Source of the DNA: Xenopus tropicalis
Taxonomy: Eukaryota > Chordata > Amphibia > Anura > Pipidae
Direction of reading: 5' to 3'
Length of the DNA: 64,000 nt
Assembly: GCF_000004195.4 (NCBI RefSeq)
Contig: NC_030678.2
Coordinates: 83,674,904 to 83,738,903, forward strand
Part shown: positions 49,233 to 58,200 of the stretch, one piece after another
Numbering within the stretch: the stretch's first letter is position 1
Layout: each line of letters begins with the position of its first letter
The notes under the pieces: model-generated
The model's input: the letters and a program-made list of their open reading frames with translations, nothing else
Database searches by the model: none
Told to the model about the DNA's origin: nothing
Translations under genes and position numbers: made by a program

Positions 49233-52200
49233 TGCATTAGTGTACTTTATTTTAGAAGAGTAAAGACATACTTCACAGCGCTGCGTACATAAGTAGCGCT
49301 TTATAAATAAAGATATACATACATACATACCTTGTATCCCATTCATCAGTGCCAGGGTCATACTTGTAGGTGGGCTGAAACATTATCTCTCCCTCAGTAA
49401 ATCCTTCAAACACAGCCTTGCCATCAATTTGCTGCTTTAGCTGCAGGGTTAAACCAACTGCTCATTAATTTGCTTCCTCAAGTAAAAATGCTTAAAAAAC
49501 CAAAAATATTGTTCACCTTCAGGGTGCTATCTGGTATGCATCTCTTATTTAGAAACTATCTAAAGTGCCAGGATTTTTTTTATTGTCAACACAGCAGGCA
49601 GAAACACTAAATGGCAGATAAATGGAACAAATATAAACAGCTTAATTAAACAAGGCAGCAAACCATCTGACAGGAATATGCCTTTACACACAATATGGCA
49701 ACATTTTTACCAAAATGAGAAAATCTCAAATACTGCCTTAAATAAATTCATATAATTAATCATAATGTATTCAGCATAATTGCTGTATTGCACAACTGGT
49801 GATACAGCTTTGGGCCTAACCCAGAAGCTGTTGAGGTAGTAAAACCTGTTACTGTCTTGTTTGTTTTTATCTGTGGGATACAGAAAGGGAATGTTAACAC
49901 ATATTATGGAACCAGAGAATGGCAATGTCCCAATGCACAGTGCACCCAAACTAATAACGCATAATAAATAATTATTTTACAGATAGGTTTTATTTTACAG
50001 AAATTGTTTATTGGAGTTATTTATCAGCCAAGATTTTGCAACTGCAAACTCATCCATGCTTTTTGTCAGTAATGCACTGCAAATGGCTGATTCAAGCTGG
50101 GATCTTTCATTTAGAAGGGATGGATTCTGCATGTGTGTGTTTGCAGCCATACAACAAATAGGTTAAAAGAGAAAGAAAGATAAAAACTAAGTAAGCTTTA
50201 TCAGAAAGGTCTATGTAAATACAGCCATAAGCACTCACAGAAATGCTGCACTGACTTCTCTGTGAAAAGATTTCTTGTGTCTGGAATTCATGTGCCAGAG
50301 ACACGCAGCTCTCTGCTGTCTCCTCTCTCCTGCTCCCCCCTCCCTCAAGAATGCTAAGAACTCACCCTCCCCCCTTAGGAATGTGGATCTGAGCCAATCA
50401 GCAGGAAGCTGACTCATAGCCTAATTAACTGAGCATATTTACTTGGTCTGGGTGTTTGTGCAGGAGCCAGGCATTATTGGAACTTTCTTTACACAGTTCA
50501 GCGTTTCTTCTTCCTGTTTGGCTTCTGATCATCTGAACTTAAACAAAGAAGTCGGCTTTTTCATCTACTGCACATGCACTGGCCCAGGGATTCCGAAGAC
50601 AGAAGAAAGAAGGTAGAGAAAACACTCGCTGCAGGTACCCCAGGCTGGTGCGGTTTTCTCCTAACAGGAGCACCAGCCCAGAGTAAAAGGTAAGTGATTA
50701 AAGTCACTGGGGGTGCCTAACACTTTGGCACCCCAAGTGACTTAAGGTGGCCAAGCGAGCGGATCTTCTCCCAATATCTCCACCTATGGGTAGGCGATAT
50801 TGGGAAAATGAAGGCTAATTCGATTGTTTGGCCCTGGGTCGAATTATCGAGTTATAACGGGAGCAATGGGTGCAGTCAGATATTGATCAGGCAGGTTAAA
50901 AGATTTAGTCGGATCGGGGACCGCATCGGCTCGTTGATGCAGTCCCTGATCCGACTAAATCTTTTAACCTGCTTGATCGATATCTGGCCAATTTCAGGCC
51001 AGATATCAGTCGGGCATGCCCTTCGTTCCTGCCCCTACACAGGCCGATAAGCTGCCGAATCAGTCTAAGGGACCAATATCAGCAGCTATAATCGGCCCAT
51101 GTATGGCCACCTTTAGCCTTTCCTTCTCCTTTAAGAACAAATTAATCATTAAATATATGAAAATATATTAAAAGATATATTTAGCATTCACTATAGTTTT
51201 TTCTTAGAATAGTAACAGTTCCCCTTTGAGGGAGAGAAGGTTGTATAAATTACAGCAATCCAAACAGTTTAAAGGATCCCAGTGATATGTTATCAGAGAT
51301 TATAAATAGAGAATAAGGGAAGTGGCACACGGGGAGATTAGTCGCCCGCAATAAATCAAGAGATAAAAGAGATATTCAATGTTAAATTAAAAAATAGTGT
51401 TTTGGTTTTTTTTTTTTCGAAGGTTGTACTTCATTTAAGGAGAAGAAAAGGCAAAAATCACTGGGGGGTGCCAAATGTTAGGCACCCCCCCAAGTAATTG
51501 CTTACCTTATACCCCAGGCTAGTGCTTCTGTTAGAGAAAACCGCACAAGTCTGGGGTAGCTCTGAGAGAGTGATCCTCTTCAGTCTGTCTTCATTGTTCG
51601 GAAATCCTACGCCAGTGCATGCGCAGTAGGGTGAAAATGCCGACTTTCTTGTTAAAGTTCAGCCTTACACTATACTTACAAGCAGCGCAAAGACAGAAGG
51701 AGGTGAAAATGCAGACTTTCTTGTTAAAGTTCAGCCTTACACTGTACTTACAAGCAGCGCAAAGACAGAAGGAGGTGAAAATGCAGACTTTCTTGCTAAA
51801 GTTCAGCCTTACAATGTACTTACAAGCAGTGCAAAGACAGAAGAAGGAAGAGGATCGCTCCCTTACAGCTACCCCAGACTGGTGTGGTTTTCTTCTAAAA
51901 CGAGCAGCAGCCCCGGGAAAAAGGGTTTTAATGAAACATGTTTCCCATGCTGAATACATCCCCCAAATGTGCATGCACAGAAAAAAGTGTTTACTCAAAG
52001 GGAAGTTCTTGCAGGGTCTTGGGCACTAGAAAACAAAGTATGCCCCAGACACAGGCACAACTGAAATCTATATGCTAATGTCACAACAAAAGTTGTCACT
52101 CCTGGTGGATAAAATGCCAAAACTGCTGATTCTGTTGAGTCCATAGTAAGTGACATGTTTATCATCCTCTTGTAACTGTGATAGTAAATGTGTGCAAAGG

Positions 52201-55200
52201 CAGATTTCAGAACATAAATACAAGCATGCAATAATGGGCCAAAATCTGCCTTGTATACACAGTGATGACAGAGATATTACTTCCTACAAACACAAAAAAC
52301 TGGGCAGAGAATACACTTAGGGGCCTATTTATAATGCTGTGTAAAATGAAGTTTGCCAAAAAATGGTGTAGAAAGCTGTGTAAAAATAAATGGTGAATTT
52401 ATCAAGGAGTGTTTTATTTCATGCCCTCTAAGTGCTAGATTTGATGGTGATATTTCCAGCGGAAGTTGCTAAAAAAAAATAACAATGCCTTTTTTTGCAC
52501 AGTGAAGATGACGTGTGGCAAATTTTATTGCCATTTTTTACACTGCATAATAAATCTGTCCCCTATTGTGACAATAGCTATACAGTTTATGTATCAGATA
52601 TTTACTGGCATAATGTTCAAGGCACCAGTAGCACCACTCCTCTCACAAACTTTATACTGATAAAACCCCAGTATGCATGACTTGCCTCTCCAGGGCTCAG
52701 AACACATTAAAAAAAGATGACTGCATAAACTAAATATTTACCTGATCAAATTTGTGGAGAGTTTTGTAATCCCTACTATCGATAAGTTTCTTAACCTTCT
52801 CCAACTCGATATCCTTCAGTCTGTAGTTCAGGTCTCCAAGCCATAACACTACACTATAAACATGTAAAGAAAAAACTACTGTTAAGAATTACTGCACAAA
52901 CAAGGTACTCAACAGAAGTTATAGCTTTCAACCAAAGCTATCCTACCTTTCACTAAAACTAGAACAAACTAAGAACATGCAATCCATAGTTTTATAAGGG
53001 GGTATATACCCCTTGGTTGACAGAAGACAGTGGAAAAAAAATAAAGGCTAGAAAGGTAGTAGAAAAAAAAGTTAGAAACAGGGTGTGAAAGAGGAAGAGA
53101 ATTATGAAAAATATTGTACCCCAACTTAAGGATTCCAATTGATTACCTTGAAAAACCCAGCCAAGGTAAAGTCCTAGATGTTTATATTTTATTGACCTTA
53201 ATTTTCCATGTAGAAATGGTTCTTGTAAAGTAATCTTGAGGAGGTAGAAACAGGCCACAAAGCTACTGTGCCTATACCACTTGCCAAGACCATAGGGGTA
53301 ATTTACCACCCAAACAAGCAAGTGCAAGAGATCTCAGCAGCACAAAAGCATGTGCTCATTTAACAGAATTTTGGAGAGCTGGATAGAAAATTTGGCGCTT
53401 TGTGCAGAAAGCAGCACCAGGATTCTAAAGGTGGGGCGGGAGGAAGCACACAGGCGTCCTCCCCTCCCCCCTGAACAACCCACCCACTCCTAATGTGCAC
53501 ATCATTTGCATGCACAATTAAGGGAGTGGAAGGAGGACAGGGCAGGTCTGCATCTTCTGATGCTGCTCTCTGAACAAAGCGTCTTCTGTTTTTGCCTATT
53601 TATTTTTCTAATATATAATAACCATTGGTACACAAAGCAGGATTTAGGAAATAAAATTAAATTCCACTGGGCTGTAAAAAACCTGGAAATGAAATCAGGA
53701 GGTTATGATGTATCTTTATAAATACACTTACTCATGCTTGTGAATGGTTAATGGTGAAAGCGTTGGATCTGCTTGGGCAAACTGCATTCGAGAACAGATT
53801 TCCCTGAAGTCCTGGTTTCTCCTCTCAAACTCGTCAACATGAGCAGCCAGGTGGGAATTTACAATGCACAGATGAGTGTTGTGAAACCGGAAACGGATGG
53901 CAACGCCTCCCTTATTACCCTGCATGAATCCATACTTGGGGTTAGTGCCAGCATGCAAATATGAAGTTATAGTCAGTTAGATTTTATCACTTGTTATTAA
54001 AGTACATTTAAGAAAGACATGTTGAATGGCAAGACTAAAGATTTTACAGAGGTTTAACATTATCAAACAACATGCAACTTGTACAAAAGTTATCGACATA
54101 AAGGGGCAGTTCGCCTTCAAGTTAACTTTTAGTATGTTTTTTTTTTTTACCGTTTCTCAATTAATTGCCTTCTTATTCTGACTCTTTCCAGCTTTGAAAT
54201 GGGGGTCACTGACCCCCTGCAGCCTAAAACTATTGCTCTGTGAGGCACCAGCCAGGATACCTGTGAGAAAGTCTTTGCAGCGTTTGTGCATGTGCAGTAG
54301 AGTGAAAAGCCAAACTTTAACAAAAAAAAACAGCCCGGCCCCAGGATCACAAAGAAAAAAGACACAAGGAAGAGGATCACTTGTCCGCAGGTACCCCAAG
54401 CTGGTACTAGTTTTCTGCTGACAGGGGCACTGGCCTGGGTTATCAGGGAAGTGCCTAATATTTGGCATCCCCTAGTGATTATACCTTTCCTTCTCCTTTA
54501 AACTATCTTACAGTTTTAGGGTGCACTACAAGGCACAGCTAGTAGAATTTGTATGATTATTTCTGTACCATACTTACCATCCTCCCCATTATTCCTGTTC
54601 CCACTGTCTCTGCTTCCACTTCAGAGACATGAACTGCAAGTTCCTTTTTGACATACAGCAGCAGCATTATCCCAACTAGGCGTATCAATTTTATCTATCC
54701 AAAAGATAAAATACCTTAATAGTAAAATAGCACAGGTTTTACTACTAGCACAAATTAGAGGAGAGCAACAGTATTCTTATATTCAACAAAAATAACAATT
54801 GCATTTTTCATGGGCAAATAATATTCATGCATTTTTACAAGGAGATGCATAAGAGTATATTGTCAGTATAGGTCAGAGGTGTCAAATATGAGATAAGCTT
54901 GTGACATGGAAAGTCTTGTTATTAGCAATTGTAGGGACCCATAGGGTTAAGTGCCCTATGGCTTTACTTCCCTACCTCTTCACATCTGTACTGTTATTGG
55001 GCAGAGCCCTCTATACTCAGGTTACAGTTGAGACACTATCCCTTATAGGTTTAGTCCAGTTGTACACTCCCCCTGCAGACTGATAAAGTGTCTGGCAGGA
55101 GGGAGTGTCTTCCTCTTTTGGCTGCATGCTGTGTCCTAAGCAGAGCTCCATCTGAGCCTGGGACCCAGACATAGGCCCAGAAGCCAATTTGTACCCTAGG

Positions 55201-58200
55201 GGACCTCATACCCTAGTGAAAGTCGGGGACAGGGCCCTGTGAATGAGCATAAGTCAGCACAGTAAGTTTTGTCATAGCACCCTCTAGGAGAGGTGAGCAC
55301 AGTTAGCTTATTTAGCAAGGGCAGCCATTAGCCCCACCAAAGGAGTGATTAGGATCCCAGGAGTAGTTCTCCTATTCGGCAATGTTGCCTCAGTGCAGGG
55401 CCACAGAGTAGAAGTAGGACAGGCAAGTATAACCCCTGATCCACTCACCTGTAGGACTCATTCACTAGAGGTTATCAACCGTACAGAATATCTACCACCC
55501 GGACTACCTCCTCAGGGTACTGGTTGTATAGATGTGTATCCTGGCCCAGACTCTACCAAGAGGTGGGAGAGACTGGTGCACAACTTCCCTTCTGCTAAAG
55601 GCACTCTATCAGTTATCCTATCAATCTGCTGTGTCTGTGAGTATAATACCCTGCTTGCACTATTCTATCTATGTTTTGGATAATAAACAAGTTACTATTT
55701 CATCAGCAAGAATCCTCTGGCGTCCATCTATATCCTTTGCACCACACTACCTCATATAGTTGTAGTTCAACTACACCTTCAGCTCCACCGATTTATCTCC
55801 CACTTAGTGGAGGCCGACACTGGGAAAAGGATTTGCATGTAACACATGCTCTAGAGCACACTACTAGCCTGGGTTTGCCATATCCTAGCCAAACAAGTGT
55901 TACACAATATACAGACTGTTCTAGAAAAACAAACCAAGTAGCTATATTTGTTATCATAACTTGCCATTGGAGTAGTATAATCAACACGCATTGACAAAAC
56001 AAAAGCTGTATTGATAACAGTCCCCAAAATACACTTTTGTTTCTTCTAAGCTTTTGTTCGCACTCTAAACCGCAATGTATCTCTATTTGCATGTGACTTA
56101 CAAATTTAAAAATGAAATCAGTTTTTACACCAATGAGTTGAACCTGATTTTATTTAAAAAAAAAAATAAAAAATAAGTAAAAAAAAGGCAGTGACTGTAA
56201 AATAATGTAATTTGCTTGTGACGGTTCGAACGTCAGTGAAGTGGATGGCATTTTTGGGAGATTTGTTGCCCGCAGTAGTCCAGATATAAACACAAGCTAC
56301 AATTATTACCACATGCCATCACCCTACTTGTTACATGAAAACAAAAGAATATCTGATCTTCATGGAACACCAACAATATATGTGATTAGAATGGGATATG
56401 GTCAATGTTTATTCATAAAGGGGTACGCCCCCAAAACGTTGCTGCTATTTTTGAATAAACACGCAGGGGCTAACCCCCGCTTGCATTACACTCGCTGTGC
56501 CGGTCAATTGGTTTTTGCTGGGCTGTGCTGGGCTGTGCTGGGAGTGCCGACTCTCTGGGCTGTGCACCGAGTAAGAATTGCTGGAGGAGGTAAGGGTGTG
56601 CTGGGTGAACTTTCCTTGTTGTTTGGTCAATGTTGCCACACCAAGAGCCCATGATGTAGAACAAGTCAGACACACTTCTATAACACTTGGGACCTATATA
56701 ACAATTGGTAAAGCAGTTGGTTTCACTGATGTTATCGCCTTTTTATAAAGCTTTTAAATGTTTTCAAAAAGATTAGAGGGAGATGTGGTATTTAAGCAGT
56801 AATGCAAATGTCATCAAAATAGTAAAATACATAAATAACCAGACTATCAGCAGGTAGCAATATACCAGGAAGTGTCTTTTTCTTTCTCTAGGAATGAGCA
56901 GATTAATGTATGGATGTTTTATAAAGAGGATAAAAATGAAAAAAATAACATAAGAAAGAAGTCAGAAAGAGAATGGAAGTAACTGATTTATAATCCAATT
57001 CAACTCAAAATTTTTTTTTAAAGGTACCTTTGCATATTTGGCCTCAGGGTGCAGACCATCAGATACAGCTTTGAACCACTCTTCTTCCTTGGGTGTGTCA
57101 TTGAAAAAAAAAGCTTCTTTGCTGAGGTCAAGTTCTTGAAACCTGGAATGGAAGAAGTAGCTGTCTATATCACACATTTTCTTGTACAATTTCCCATTCT
57201 TTGACACAAATATTAGAAAACTGTCTTTAATGTAATAAATCCCAGACTCTTACATTTTTCCAGATATTCTCCTAAAACACTTGCATTGGTTTTGTTGCAG
57301 ACTAAAAGTGGCCATACATGTGCTCTTTTGGCGAAGTTGCAAAACAAGCAGATCTTTCACTGATATGCCAACTTGAGGAGCATATTGTTTACTGGATACA
57401 GGTTGTCGGGACGACACACCAATGTGCTCCTTGTCCCAATGGGATTTTTAAACCCACCCAATCATCATCTTGCCAATTTTCAACCAGATATTGGGTAGGC
57501 CTGTCTGAGGCCCCATACACAGGCCGATAAATTGCTACCTACTTTGACTGGTCTGTGTATGGCCACCTTAAGTTTAAGGCTACACCAGTCAGAAAAACAT
57601 GCACACATAAAAATGAGGGTAGGTAAGTAAAGCTGGCCATACCAAGCAAGATATCATTGCTTACGAGGAAACTATACATATTGAACACTGCAGGCTCTAT
57701 AAAAATATATCACAAAAACAGCCTTTTTTTGGTTTTTAACAAAAAAAAAAAGCTAGTTTGTATAAAGTCTTTTATTTAAAATATTTTTTCTAATATGTGC
57801 CATTGGATAATATAAAAGAACACTGCTGTTGTATATACTTAAGTATTCCCCTTTTGCTCATATGAGACTGTGCTATCACACCATAGATACATGTTGGGTT
57901 ACATCAACCAATGGATGTACAGAATCTTACTCCTACAATTCTTTCCTACTATTAGAATCTGTATTCTACTCAAAGTAGCCAAAAACTGGTGCCAAAGTGG
58001 CCCTCTGAGTATCACCTGAATTTGCTAACACAAGCCCTTGTCGTGTTACCTCCATGGAAAGGATGGGTTTATATGAGTATGGAAGGGAAAATGATTTATT
58101 CTTCCAATTCTACATGCACTGCATTCTACATGCACTGCCAACTCTTATTTACAATGATACAACTTTCAAGCAATGTAAATATGTAAGAAAACGTTCTAAT

